NCBI RefSeq assembly: GCF_003383095.1 | Contig: NZ_PSYW01000005.1 | Span: 62,001 to 126,000, forward strand | Direction: 5' to 3' | Source: Haloferax sp. Atlit-12N | GTDB lineage: Archaea; Halobacteriota; Halobacteria; Halobacteriales; Haloferacaceae | DNA length: 64,000 nucleotides | Shown here: in pieces, positions 36,623-45,149 of the stretch | Layout: each line of letters begins with the position of its first letter | How positions within the stretch are numbered: position 1 is the first letter of the stretch | Notes under the pieces: model-generated | What the model saw: only the letters and a program-made list of their open reading frames with translations | Databases searched by the model: none | Told to the model about the DNA's origin: nothing | Program-made: the position numbers and the translations under genes

Positions 36623-36850
36623 GTGCGAGCCGACTCCCATCCCCGCTGGCGCTCCCGCGAAACCCTCGTCGCGGTCGGCTACGCTCTGCTGTTTTCGGTC
36701 CCCGTCGGCGTCGGCGTGACCGCCATGATGACCCGCGTCACCCCCGGCAGGCTCACCGACCCGCTCGTCGTCGGCCCCGGTCTCGTGCTCGCGGTGGCCG
36801 TCTTCGCGCTCGTCGTCGCCGCCGCGACGACCGGCGAGAACGCGACGTAG
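36623..36850 (+). CDS. 75-residue membrane protein of the cox cluster
   Basis: This small protein starts with GTG two bases after the preceding stop. It has two helices: LVAVGYALLFSVPVGVGVTA and LVVGPGLVLAVAVFALVVAA. It resembles accessory membrane peptides seen beside haloarchaeal oxidases, but I recognise no family. The tight spacing indicates co-transcription with coxB, coxAC and the subunit IV-like gene. Confidence 0.7.
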   Translation: MRADSHPRWRSRETLVAVGYALLFSVPVGVGVTAMMTRVTPGRLTDPLVVGPGLVLAVAVFALVVAAATTGENAT

Positions 36851-36933
36851 TCGGCCGTCCTTCCTCCACTCCACGCTCCTTCCACCCCGTTTTCGCACGT
36901 ACCTTCTTTGACTTTGGCGTGGTAGCAGTACAC

Positions 36934-37143
36934 ATGAATAGAACAACCGTCGCCCTCGCGGCCGCCTTCGGAGCAGTCGTCCTCGGACTCGCGGTGCTCC
37001 TCCTCTCGGAAGCCGTCGGTGCGAGCGAATCGTTCGTCGTGGTGGGCGGCGTCGTCGCGCTGGCCGGCGTCGGCGTCCTCACCGGCGTCGTGATGCGCCT
37101 GCCGGACCCCGGCGAAGGCGAACACGGCGGCGACCACGCCTGA
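36934..37143 (+). CDS. 69-residue membrane protein, last gene of the cox cluster
   Basis: This protein begins MNRTTVALAAAFGAVVLGLAV, has a second helix (VVVGGVVALAGVGVLTGVVM) and ends in a His/Glu/Gly tail EGEHGGDHA, which could bind metal. It follows the previous gene by about 80 bases; a TTTGACTTTGGCG block upstream may be a separate promoter. The ATG at 36934 is preferred over upstream in-frame codons. Role in the oxidase is inferred from position only. Confidence 0.65.
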   Translation: MNRTTVALAAAFGAVVLGLAVLLLSEAVGASESFVVVGGVVALAGVGVLTGVVMRLPDPGEGEHGGDHA

Positions 37144-37163
37144 CCGCGCCGCCCGCGCCCCTC

Positions 37164-37475
37164 TCACAGGCTAAAACCGACGACCGCGAGCAGGAACAGC
37201 GCCGTGAAGACCATCCCGAGTGCGCCCGCGACCTTCAGGTGATAGACGAATAGGTCCTCGTCCTCTGCCTCGACCGCGGCCTCGTACGCCGCGGTTTCGC
37301 TGTCACTCAACTCCTCGTGGGCGTCGCCGACGTGGAGGTTTCGGAGCCGTTCCCGTCGAAACGGGCGGTCGCAGTACGGACACGTCGCGGCCGCGGTCTC
37401 GCCGTCAAGGACGGCGGTCTCGGGGACGAAGACCGAGTCTTCGCGACCCACTCCACGACTCGCTTTGCGACTCAC
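37164..37475 (-). CDS. C2H2-type zinc-finger protein with C-terminal membrane helix (DUF7410-like)
   Basis: This 103-residue protein has a C2H2-like finger ATCPYCDRPFRRERLRNLHV with the second His in DAHEE, then a predicted helix and a C-terminal membrane segment ALGMVFTALFLLAVVGF. The start is a GTG at 37475 whose bases overlap the TGA of the upstream gene (GTGA), so it is the last gene of the four-gene minus-strand operon. It converges with the cox cluster. The family number (DUF7410) is from memory. Confidence 0.75.
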   Translation of the reverse strand: MSRKASRGVGREDSVFVPETAVLDGETAAATCPYCDRPFRRERLRNLHVGDAHEELSDSETAAYEAAVEAEDEDLFVYHLKVAGALGMVFTALFLLAVVGFSL

Positions 37476-38896
37476 CCCGCGACACCCCCGACCGTCGGTT
37501 GGGCGACGACCCACAGGCTCGCCATCGTGTAGCAGACCGTGACGGCGACGAAGGGGTACTCGCTCCGGAGCGGTTGCAGGCGACCCGGAAAGAGGTCGAA
37601 CGCGCGGGCGTGGGCGACCCACACCGAAAGCAGGTGGCCGAGGACGACGAACGCCAACTGGAGGCCGCCGAACCACGCCGGAACGACCAGCACCGAGGGA
37701 TTCGCGGGCGGCGACAGCGGCGAGGCCGCGACCGCGACCAGCGCGGGCGCGAGTCCGACGACGTAGCCGAGGAAGTGCGCGAGATGGTAGCCGGCGGCGA
37801 TGGGGACCAACGCGGGCGCGAACCAACCGGCGACGAAGCCGACGGTCACGTACGTATCGGCGGTTCGGCGGGCGACTCGCGCGGCCAGTCGGTAGCCGCC
37901 GAGGAAGAGGAGGTAGCCCGCGACGATTCCGGTGAGGTTCACGAGCCACGTGGGGGCCGGAGCCGCGACGTCGAGGACTCGGCTCCACGCGACGGTGACG
38001 ACGAGGCCGTCGAACGTCGTCACCCAGAGGAGCGCGACGACGAACGCCACGTCGTCGGCTCCCAGCCGTTCGCGGGTACGCGCCAGCCCCGCGCCGGGAA
38101 CCGAAATCGAGAGGCCGTCGTCGTCGCCCCGCTGGACTGGGGCGAGGAGGCCGTACAGCCGGAACACCCGAGCGACGGGGTCGGCTCGGCGGAACCACGC
38201 GTCGCCGTAGACGACCGCGCCGCCGACGGTGCCGAGGCTGTACGCGACGACCACGACCGCGAGCGCCCGCGGGTCCGCCGCGAGCGGGCTGACGACTTCC
38301 AGCCAGACGAGTCCGAGCAGGCCGACGACGCTCGGCCACGACCCGAGCCGGTCGGGGTAGGGCCGCGACAGCCTCTCTGCCACCGCGAACCGCCCCCGAA
38401 GCGCCACGCCGAGCGTCCGCCACGGGTTCACCAGCGGCCACGCGTTCCCGACGAGGTAGGTGACCATCGTGAATCCCGCCCACCAGCCGACCCAGACGAG
38501 CAGGACGCCGAGGTTGGCGATGCCGACGGGCGGCCCGAACAGCCCGAAGGCGACGACGAGGACGAGCGCGGCGACGCCGAGTAGTCTGAACGCGGCTTCC
38601 GCGGTTGCGACGCCCCCGGCGAGTCCTCCGATTCGGACGCCGGCGCGCCCGAAGGCGTCGAGCGTCTCGTCGTCCGTGACGAACGCCGACAGCAGGAACG
38701 AGACGCAGACGACGCCGCCGCCGGAGACGACGACGAGCCAGAACGGGGCCGGAACCGAGCGGAGCGACCCGGCCAGCGAGCCGGCGTGCGCGAGCACCGG
38801 AGCCGAAAAGATGAGCGACGCGACCGCCAGCGCGACTGTACAGACGGCACCGCGTCGAGCCGCGGCGCGGACCCCGGAGTCGTCGCGCTCGCTCAT
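37472..38896 (-). CDS. Multi-spanning membrane protein of unknown function, third gene of a cox-linked operon
   Basis: This 474-residue protein has about twelve hydrophobic segments, with loop motifs such as WPLVNPWRTLG and YHLAHFLGYVVGLAPALVAV that contain His residues suitable for haem or metal binding. The N-terminal segment (VCTVALAVASLIFSAPVLAHA) could be a signal or first helix. Its ATG overlaps the stop of the preceding gene (ATGA). No transporter signature is visible. An oxidase-assembly or electron-carrying role is inferred from its position opposite the cox genes. Confidence 0.75.
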   Translation of the reverse strand: MSERDDSGVRAAARRGAVCTVALAVASLIFSAPVLAHAGSLAGSLRSVPAPFWLVVVSGGGVVCVSFLLSAFVTDDETLDAFGRAGVRIGGLAGGVATAEAAFRLLGVAALVLVVAFGLFGPPVGIANLGVLLVWVGWWAGFTMVTYLVGNAWPLVNPWRTLGVALRGRFAVAERLSRPYPDRLGSWPSVVGLLGLVWLEVVSPLAADPRALAVVVVAYSLGTVGGAVVYGDAWFRRADPVARVFRLYGLLAPVQRGDDDGLSISVPGAGLARTRERLGADDVAFVVALLWVTTFDGLVVTVAWSRVLDVAAPAPTWLVNLTGIVAGYLLFLGGYRLAARVARRTADTYVTVGFVAGWFAPALVPIAAGYHLAHFLGYVVGLAPALVAVAASPLSPPANPSVLVVPAWFGGLQLAFVVLGHLLSVWVAHARAFDLFPGRLQPLRSEYPFVAVTVCYTMASLWVVAQPTVGGVAG

Positions 38897-39600
38897 CGTC
38901 GCGCCCGCTCCGCAAGCGGCGGTCCGAACGCGAGCAGAGCCACGGCGGCGACGAACACCAGCGTCGAGATGTCGACCGAGAGCGCTTGGAGCGCGCTCAC
39001 GACGCCGGTGCCGCCCGCCGCGCCCGCGATGAGACCACCGACGAGCGGGAAGGTACAGCCGACGCACGAGGCAAGCCCGAGCGCTCCGGAGAGCGCACTC
39101 TTTGTGGCGTCGAGGACGGCGGCGTAGACGAGGTACGCGAGCGCGAGGTAGCCGGCGACGCGGTACGGGACGAACGTCGCGGAGACGGCTTCGCCGGCGT
39201 AGCCGACCCGCGGCCCCCACCCCGGCGCGGCGAGCGAGAACTGCCAGCCGGTCGAGTGGTGCGTGGCGGCGTGCCCGTGAGTCCCACCGAGGAGCGCGGC
39301 GAGGTCAACGGACACCAACCCGGCCAGCGACGCGAGGACGAAGAAGTACGCGCCAGCGACCACGCCGGCGACGAGTCGCGCCCGACCGCTCGCCTGCGGC
39401 GGGTCGGTCCAGAGGACTGCCGCCGCGCCGACGGTTATCCAGACGAACGGGTAGAACAGGTACCGGACGCTCTCGACGCGCTCCGGCGCGGCGGAGAGGT
39501 ACGCCCCGACGGCGAGCGCCTCGACCCAGCAGAGCGCCGCGAGCCACCACAGTCGCGGCGCGTGCCGGGGGTCGAGTCGCCCCGCGTACGAGGTCGCCAT
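38893..39600 (-). CDS. Membrane protein with CxxC in a helix, second gene of a cox-linked operon
   Basis: This 235-residue protein has about six membrane helices. A segment near residue 180 reads LGLASCVGCTFPLVGGLIAG, with a CxxC inside a helix, and a His-rich loop GGTHGHAATHHSTGWQ precedes it; both could bind copper or haem. It begins 1 base after the upstream stop and overlaps the next gene. The family is one I only vaguely recall from haloarchaeal cox neighbourhoods. A copper-insertion or haem-handling role is a reasonable hypothesis. Confidence 0.72.
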   Translation of the reverse strand: MATSYAGRLDPRHAPRLWWLAALCWVEALAVGAYLSAAPERVESVRYLFYPFVWITVGAAAVLWTDPPQASGRARLVAGVVAGAYFFVLASLAGLVSVDLAALLGGTHGHAATHHSTGWQFSLAAPGWGPRVGYAGEAVSATFVPYRVAGYLALAYLVYAAVLDATKSALSGALGLASCVGCTFPLVGGLIAGAAGGTGVVSALQALSVDISTLVFVAAVALLAFGPPLAERARR

Positions 39601-39601
39601 C

Positions 39602-40063
39602 TCAGAGGAGGCCCACCAACCTGAGGGCGACGCCGACGACGAACAGCAGGCCGAGCACCCACGACCCGAGGAGCGCCGCCTGCGAGCGTTCCAGTCCGCG
39701 CCCCCGCGCGGCGTGATACGTCCCGTAGAAGAGGTACGCGACGACGACGGTGAGCGTCCCGGCGATGAGCACCGGGCCGGCTGCGTTCGTCACGTCTTCG
39801 GGGATGGCGCTTCCGCCGACGAACAGCACCGCCACCGCGCCGAAGCCGAGCGCCGCGAGGACGAAGACGAGCGACAGCACCGTCGGGTCGTCGGCCCACT
39901 GGCGGGCGGCGCTGTCGCTCGCGCTGCCCGCCGAACCCCCGCCTGTCGGAGTCGGAACGCTCGAGACCGTGTAGTGTCGCCAGCCGCGGCCGGTCAGAAA
40001 CACGGTGAGCGCCAGCAGTACGACGCCGAGAACGAACCCGAGGAACAAGCCAGTCTGTGCCAT
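39602..40063 (-). CDS. Membrane protein, first gene of a cox-linked operon
   Basis: This 153-residue protein begins MAQTGLFLGFVLGVVLLALT and has four membrane helices separated by a Ser/Gly/Ala-rich loop (TPTGGGSAGSASDSAAR). It starts with ATG at 40063, after an AT-rich promoter region (tataactattgac) about 20-30 nt upstream. It heads the four-gene minus-strand operon opposite cox. Function is unknown. Confidence 0.7.
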   Translation of the reverse strand: MAQTGLFLGFVLGVVLLALTVFLTGRGWRHYTVSSVPTPTGGGSAGSASDSAARQWADDPTVLSLVFVLAALGFGAVAVLFVGGSAIPEDVTNAAGPVLIAGTLTVVVAYLFYGTYHAARGRGLERSQAALLGSWVLGLLFVVGVALRLVGLL

Positions 40064-40217
40064 GTGAACACGCCTCGTTTTCTATAACTATTGACAATGA
40101 TATAAGCGATTCGACCCACAGCGGCCCTCGGGGTCGAGTTCCCGGGCGTCGGCCGCCTCGAACGCGTCGCGGCAGCGAAACGTGATTCTTAAGGGTCGCA
40201 CGAGTCACGTAGCGTGT

Positions 40218-41150
40218 ATGAGCGACGAACAGCAGGCGGAGGCCGAGCAGGTCGATGAAGAGGTCGAGTCCGGTATTCAGGACGGCGACTTCGTCCGCCT
40301 CGCGTACACGGTGCGAACGATCGAGGACGGCGACGTCGTCGACACGACGGACAAAGAAGTGGCCGAAGAGGCCGAGATCGACGTCGAGGGCTACGAGTTC
40401 GAGCCCCGCGTCGTCATCGTCGGTGCCGGCCACGTCTTCCCCGAGGTCGACGAGGCTCTCATCGGTGCCGAGGCTGGCGACGAGGGTACCGTCGAGATTC
40501 CGGCGGCCGACGCCTTCGGCGAGTACGACGAGGACGAGGTGCGCACGGTCAGCGCCAACAAGATCGACGAGGACGACCGCTACCCCGGCGCACAGGTCAC
40601 CATCGACGGCGACCAGGGTCGTCTGGAGACCATCATCGGCGGTCGCGCCCGCGTCAACTTCAACCACCCCCTCGCCGGCGAGGACCTCGAATACGAGTAC
40701 GAAGTGCTCGAACTCGTCGACGACCGCGAGGAGCAGGCCTCCGGTCTCCTCGGCATGTACCTCCAGCAGGCCCCTGAAGTCTGGATTCAGACGGACGAGG
40801 TCGAAGAGGAGCAGGTCGTCGAGTCCGACGACGACGAGGATGAAGACGCCGAGCCCGAGACGGAGACCGTCACCGTCGAGAAGGACACGCTCTACATCGA
40901 GGCGACGCCCCAGATGACGATGAACCAGCAGTGGATGTTCTCCAAGCAGCAGATCGCGCAGGACATCATGCAGCGGCTGGACATCGACCGCGTCATCGTG
41001 CAGGAGACCATCGAGGGCGGCATGGGCGGCATGGGCGGCCTCGGCGGTATGATGGGCGGCGCGGGCGGCGCCGACATCGAAGAGGCAATCGAGGACGTCG
41101 ACATCGACGCCGACGAACTCGCCGCGGAACTCGACGCCGACGAAGAGTAA
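40218..41150 (+). CDS. FKBP-type prolyl isomerase with SlyD-like insertion and Gly/Met tail
   Basis: This 310-residue protein is a peptidyl-prolyl cis-trans isomerase and probably chaperone. The FKBP core is visible: GDFVRLAYTVRTIEDGDVVD, VVIVGAGHVFPEVDEALIGA and RVNFNHPLAGEDLEYEYEV, with the insert-in-flap domain of SlyD-type enzymes between. A second domain of about 80 residues (VTVEKDTLYIEATPQMTMNQ) follows an acidic linker. The C-terminus has MGGMGGLGGMMGGAGGADIE, a Gly/Met-rich tail like group I/II chaperonin ends. ATG at 40218 is chosen. Confidence 0.9.
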   Translation: MSDEQQAEAEQVDEEVESGIQDGDFVRLAYTVRTIEDGDVVDTTDKEVAEEAEIDVEGYEFEPRVVIVGAGHVFPEVDEALIGAEAGDEGTVEIPAADAFGEYDEDEVRTVSANKIDEDDRYPGAQVTIDGDQGRLETIIGGRARVNFNHPLAGEDLEYEYEVLELVDDREEQASGLLGMYLQQAPEVWIQTDEVEEEQVVESDDDEDEDAEPETETVTVEKDTLYIEATPQMTMNQQWMFSKQQIAQDIMQRLDIDRVIVQETIEGGMGGMGGLGGMMGGAGGADIEEAIEDVDIDADELAAELDADEE

Positions 41151-41223
41151 GCGAGTCCGCCGCCCTCGCCGTCCCGGCGAATCGGCGGCTTCTTGACACT
41201 CGCCTTCCGACCGCCTCGTAGCT

Positions 41224-41490
41224 ATGGCTTCGTCAGACGACGCCGCGACGGCCGAGTTCCGCGACCTCACAGACGTGAAAGTCGCGCTCGTCGCCGGGCT
41301 CTGCACCGTCGCATTGACGCTCTCGCTCAAGTACGGCGCCGGAATCGAGGTGCCGTTCGTCTACCGACTCTCCCCGCTCGCACCGTACTTCGCCTACGTC
41401 TTTTCCCGCGGCGCGGCGCTGTCCGCCCGGACGTGGATGGCGCTCATCGCGGCCGTCACGCTCGGCACGTTCGGCTTCTTCGCGTTCTGA
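41224..41490 (+). CDS. 88-residue membrane protein (DUF5822-like)
   Basis: This protein has two or three helices: VALVAGLCTVALTLSLKYGA, the loop YRLSPLAPYFAYVFSRG, and TWMALIAAVTLGTFGFFAF. The N-terminal 20 residues are acidic and cytoplasmic. The family resembles small haloarchaeal membrane proteins I recall as DUF5822 (from memory). It converges with the RecA-fold gene at 41509 by 18 bases. No function is known. Confidence 0.65.
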   Translation: MASSDDAATAEFRDLTDVKVALVAGLCTVALTLSLKYGAGIEVPFVYRLSPLAPYFAYVFSRGAALSARTWMALIAAVTLGTFGFFAF

Positions 41491-41508
41491 GCGGCTGCTC
41501 GGGCTCGA

Positions 41509-42132
41509 TCAGGCGATGTCGCGGCTGGTGTCGACGGTGACGCGCTCCGCGAGCCGGAGCTTGATGGTCTCGTCGAGCGCCCGTCCGCCGCGGAACTTGG
41601 GGACTGCGAGCCGATTGACGATTTCCGAGCCGTCTATCTTCGTGTCGAGGTCGAACACCACGTCGGCCATGTGCTCGGTCAGGTCGCGGTTGTCCGGAAC
41701 GCTCTCGCCTTTCAGCCCGTGGAGGACGGTCAGCCCCTGGGTGTTGACCATGTGCGTCTGGAGGTCGTTGAGGAACTTCCGATAGCGAGCGCCCTCGCTC
41801 CGTTCGAGTACGTCAACCACGTCGATGACGAGGTTCGCGCCCTCTGGGAGGTCGCGGACCAGACTGCTCGCCGTGTCGAGCGGCGCGTCGCCGCCCACGT
41901 CGCGGACGGTGGGGCTCCCGGTCGGGCCGGGATTCCGTTCCAGCGCGTCGGTGACGGCCTGTTCCGAGCGAATCGTCGTCAGCCACAGCGTCCCTCGGGT
42001 GGTCGTGAGCTCGTGTAAGAACAGCTCCGACTGGCTGGCCGGGTCGGCGGCGAGGAGGACGATGCTCCCCGCGGGAATGCCCCCGCCGAGTTGGCGGTCG
42101 AGCACGTCGATTCCCGTCGCCAGTCGAGACAT
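41509..42132 (-). CDS. RecA/KaiC-fold protein with degenerate P-loop
   Basis: This 207-residue protein opens like a RAD55/KaiC-type ATPase (MSRLATGIDVLDRQLGGGIP, AGSIVLLAADPASQSELFLH). The Walker A Lys and the GKT/S signature are missing: ADPASQSE occupies the P-loop position, so ATP hydrolysis is doubtful. The Walker B region (ANLVIDVVDVL) keeps an Asp. It follows a MinD-like ATPase gene by 26 bases on the same strand, so the two are probably one operon, suggesting a non-catalytic partner. Confidence 0.85.
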   Translation of the reverse strand: MSRLATGIDVLDRQLGGGIPAGSIVLLAADPASQSELFLHELTTTRGTLWLTTIRSEQAVTDALERNPGPTGSPTVRDVGGDAPLDTASSLVRDLPEGANLVIDVVDVLERSEGARYRKFLNDLQTHMVNTQGLTVLHGLKGESVPDNRDLTEHMADVVFDLDTKIDGSEIVNRLAVPKFRGGRALDETIKLRLAERVTVDTSRDIA

Positions 42133-42158
42133 GCTCGTGTGTTAGGGGGTCGCTCATA

Positions 42159-42776
42159 TTACTTCTTCCCCGGTATCTTGTCGGCGATTCGACGGTACGC
42201 GGCCCGAACTGTCGGACGAGTGAGGACTGGCGACGACTCCTCCGGAACGGTCCCGAGCACCGGCGCGCCCACGAGGTCGGACACCGCCTCGGGGGCCATT
42301 CGTGAACGTGAGATGATACATCCGACGACCGGAGTACCGAGCGCCCGCGCCATCGCGGCCGTCTTGGCGGCGTCGCGGAGCGCCGGCGCGCACAGCGGCG
42401 ACACGACGACCACGGCGTCGGCGACGCGGAGCGGGACGGCGGCATCGGGCCCAGCGCCCGCGGGGCAGTCGACGACCGCGCGCCGGCCGTCGGCCGCGGC
42501 GGTCCGAAGCCACCGCTCGAAGGCGTCGTCGTCGGTGCCGGCGGGTGCCGGAAGCACGGAGACGGTCGGGTCGGTCGGATGCGCTCGGACCGACGGCTCG
42601 CCCGCGGGACCGTCCGCGGCGGTGTCGCCCGGGCGTTCCACGCCGGCCATCGCGTGGAGGTTCGGCATGTCCCTGTCGGCGTCGACGGCGAGCACCGGGC
42701 CGTCGAGCGCGCTCGCCAGTCCGAGGGTCGTGGTGGTCTTTCCGCTGCCGCCCTTGCCGCCCGCGATTGCCAACAT
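42159..42776 (-). CDS. ParA/MinD-like P-loop ATPase
   Basis: This 205-residue protein begins MLAIAGGKGGSGKTTTTLGL, a deviant Walker A motif with the signature Lys of the ParA/MinD family, and has VLAVDADRDMPNLHAM (switch I) and AVVDCPAGAGPDAAVPLRVA (Walker B). It lacks an obvious amphipathic membrane-targeting helix, so it is not a standard MinD. It sits between a YlbF-like gene and the degenerate RecA-fold gene. Roles could be positioning or signalling; haloarchaea carry several such paralogues. Confidence 0.9.
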   Translation of the reverse strand: MLAIAGGKGGSGKTTTTLGLASALDGPVLAVDADRDMPNLHAMAGVERPGDTAADGPAGEPSVRAHPTDPTVSVLPAPAGTDDDAFERWLRTAAADGRRAVVDCPAGAGPDAAVPLRVADAVVVVSPLCAPALRDAAKTAAMARALGTPVVGCIISRSRMAPEAVSDLVGAPVLGTVPEESSPVLTRPTVRAAYRRIADKIPGKK

Positions 42777-42840
42777 AGCCGGGGTTGCCCCCGGCTTGGT
42801 ACTTGAACCTGCGGCGAAAACGAGTCGCGTCGAGCCGAGT

Positions 42841-43215
42841 TCAGTCGTTACAGCAACCGCCGGCCTCGCCGCCGAAGTCGACCGAAAGCGGCTCCGAGAT
42901 GGCCTCGTTAATCTTCTCTAACTCACCGACGAGTTCGGCCTGCGCGAGGAGATACTCCTCCATGACGGGTTCGGAGTGAAGCTCCTCCTGTGCCGCCTGG
43001 ACTTTCTGGAGCCCTTCTTGGGTCGCTTCGCCCATCTGACGGGCCACGTTGAACTCCTCGCGGAGCTGGTTGAACTCCGTGATGAGTTCCTGCACGTCGT
43101 CGTCGGCTTCGACGGCGGCCTTCGCCTCCTCGTAGGCTTCGTACTTCGGATGGTCGGCGATGGCTTCGCCGAGTTCGCGCCCGAGTTCTTCGAGCCGCGT
43201 CGTCTGCGTGCTCAT
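42841..43215 (-). CDS. YlbF/YmcA family protein (DUF964)
   Basis: This 124-residue protein is almost entirely helical and matches the YlbF family, with LGEAIADHPKYEAYEEAKAA, DDDVQELITEFNQLREEFNV and AQEELHSEPVMEEYLLAQAE. It ends in EAGGCCND, a double Cys that could bind metal. In bacteria the family forms a complex affecting RNase Y and competence; in archaea the role is unknown. Start ATG at 43215 is preferred over an upstream frame. It heads the set with the MinD-like and RecA-fold genes. Confidence 0.88.
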   Translation of the reverse strand: MSTQTTRLEELGRELGEAIADHPKYEAYEEAKAAVEADDDVQELITEFNQLREEFNVARQMGEATQEGLQKVQAAQEELHSEPVMEEYLLAQAELVGELEKINEAISEPLSVDFGGEAGGCCND

Positions 43216-43295
43216 AGCCGCGCGTTGGGGTGCGAGCGGTTTCAACCTGCCGAACGGGGAAGGAGAGACGTCGAGCGGTCGCCCCCGCTGAGGGT

Positions 43296-43949
43296 TCAGA
43301 CGCGGGCTTCGACGAACGCGACCACGTCCTGCAGTTCGTCCGGGCTGACGCCGTGGGGCGCGCCGTAGAGATTTGCGGTCACGTCAGCGCCGAGGTCGCG
43401 GAGGCGCTCGGCGGCGCGTTCGACCCGCGAGGACGGGATGATTTGGTCCATCGACCCGCCGCCGACGAACACCGGCTTGCCGGCGATGCCGTCGGGGTCG
43501 AGGTCGGCGTGGGAGTCCGCGAGGTAGCCGTGGAGCGCGACGACCCACGCGTAGTCGTCGGGGTCGTCGAGGAGGAGCGACAGGCTGGTAATCGCACCCT
43601 GACTGAAGCCGAGGAGGCCGATTCGGTCGGGGTCGATGTCGTACGCCTCGACCGCGCCGGCGATGGCCTCGCGGACGAGGTTCCGCGAGCGCTCGAACTG
43701 CTCCGCGTGGGGTTGGCTCTGGTGGAGGCCGCCCTCCGAGAGGTCGAGTTCGTACCACGTGTAGCCGCCCTGCAGGCGGTCGGGCGCGCGGAGGCTCACG
43801 ACGTGGACGTGGTCGGGGAACTCCTGTGCGATAGACAGGAGGTCCTGTTCGTTCGAGCCGCGGCCGTGGAGCAGCACGACGGCGGGAGCCGGTCCGTCGC
43901 CCGGTTCCGACGGTTCGACGTGGACGTGTTCGAGGGGGATGTCAGACAT
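43296..43949 (-). CDS. Phospholipase/carboxylesterase-type alpha/beta hydrolase
   Basis: This 217-residue serine hydrolase has the nucleophile elbow GLLGFSQGAITSLS (Ser near residue 116), an oxyanion region VVLLHGRGSNEQDLLSIAQE, the catalytic Asp in VFVGGGSMDQIIP and the His in LYGAPHGVSPDEL. This pattern matches the carboxylesterase/acyl-protein thioesterase-like family (PF02230). The substrate is unknown. It is divergent from dph2, with about 165 bases between them. Confidence 0.9.
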   Translation of the reverse strand: MSDIPLEHVHVEPSEPGDGPAPAVVLLHGRGSNEQDLLSIAQEFPDHVHVVSLRAPDRLQGGYTWYELDLSEGGLHQSQPHAEQFERSRNLVREAIAGAVEAYDIDPDRIGLLGFSQGAITSLSLLLDDPDDYAWVVALHGYLADSHADLDPDGIAGKPVFVGGGSMDQIIPSSRVERAAERLRDLGADVTANLYGAPHGVSPDELQDVVAFVEARV

Positions 43950-44114
43950 GGACGGCGGTAAGCCGCCGCGAGTCTTGAATCCCCGAGTGACAACGGGGTA
44001 ACCGGGTGACGCCGCCGTCGACGCCGCGGTTCGCTTCGGCGTGCGTGCGGGTGTGTGACGCCCATTCGTGGGGAAGCGCGGTGGTTAAACGGCTCCGTCC
44101 GTAACGATGGGGCA

Positions 44115-45149
44115 ATGAGCCAGGACGCCTCCTCGGAGGGAGACCTTCGAAACACCGGGATGTCGCTGAAGCACGACCGGGAGTGGGACTACGAACTCGA
44201 ACGAATCGTCGAAGCCGTCAACGAACGCGACGCCAAGCGCGTCGGCCTCCAGTTCCCCGAGGGACTGAAGCGCCGCGGCCCGGCCGTCGCCGACGACCTC
44301 CGACAGCTCTGTGATGACGACGTGACGTTCATGCTCTCCGGCCAGCCGTGTTACGGCGCGTGTGACCTCGACACCTACCTCATGCGGCGGACCGACGTGT
44401 TCGTCCACTTCGGCCACTCGCCGATGAAGGAGTCGGACAAAATCATCTACGTCCCGCTGTTCTCCAACGTCGACCCGTTCCCCATCATGGAGGACGCACT
44501 CGACGACATCGAGGGCGACGAGGTCGGCCTCGTCACCACCGCCCAGCACATGAACCGCTTCGAGGACATGTGCGACTGGCTCGAAGAGCGCGGCTACACC
44601 GTCCAGACCCGCAAGGGCGACGACCGCCTCACCTACGAGGGACAGGTCCTCGGCTGCAACTACGCCTCCGCGGACATCCCGGCGGACGACGTGCTCTACG
44701 TCGGCGGCGGCAAGTTCCACCCGCTCGGCCTCGCGATGGAACACCCCGACAAGAACGTCGTCATCGCCGACCCCGTCAACAACGTCGTCACCATCGCCGA
44801 CACGCGGAAGTTCATGAAACAGCGCTACGCCTCGGTCCACAAGGCGATGGACGCCGAGAAGTGGGGCGTCATCTTCTGTACGAAAATCGGCCAGGGTCGC
44901 ATGGAAATCGCCGAGAAGATTCTGGAGGACAACGAGAACGCCTACCTCATCACGATGGACGAGGTGACGCCCGACCGGCTCCGGAACTTCGACATGGACG
45001 CGTTCGTCAACACCGGCTGCCCGCGCATCACGACCGACGACGGCCCGCGGTTCCACAAGCCGATGCTGACGCCGCAGGAGTACCGCATCGCCGTCGGCGA
45101 CGAGCCTCTCGACTCCCTCGAGTTCGACACGTTCCACGGCACCTGGTAG
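44115..45149 (+). CDS. dph2: Diphthamide synthesis enzyme Dph2 (archaeal Dph1/2)
   Basis: This 344-residue radical-SAM-like enzyme transfers an aminocarboxypropyl group from SAM to a His of elongation factor aEF2, the first step of diphthamide synthesis. The three cysteines that ligate the 4Fe-4S cluster are recognisable near residue 79 (QPCYGACDLDTYL), 181 (VLGCNYASADIP) and 302 (NTGCPRITTDD). The ATG at 44115 is preferred because the upstream frame is Arg-rich and atypical. Length is normal for archaeal Dph2. Confidence 0.94.
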   Translation: MSQDASSEGDLRNTGMSLKHDREWDYELERIVEAVNERDAKRVGLQFPEGLKRRGPAVADDLRQLCDDDVTFMLSGQPCYGACDLDTYLMRRTDVFVHFGHSPMKESDKIIYVPLFSNVDPFPIMEDALDDIEGDEVGLVTTAQHMNRFEDMCDWLEERGYTVQTRKGDDRLTYEGQVLGCNYASADIPADDVLYVGGGKFHPLGLAMEHPDKNVVIADPVNNVVTIADTRKFMKQRYASVHKAMDAEKWGVIFCTKIGQGRMEIAEKILEDNENAYLITMDEVTPDRLRNFDMDAFVNTGCPRITTDDGPRFHKPMLTPQEYRIAVGDEPLDSLEFDTFHGTW

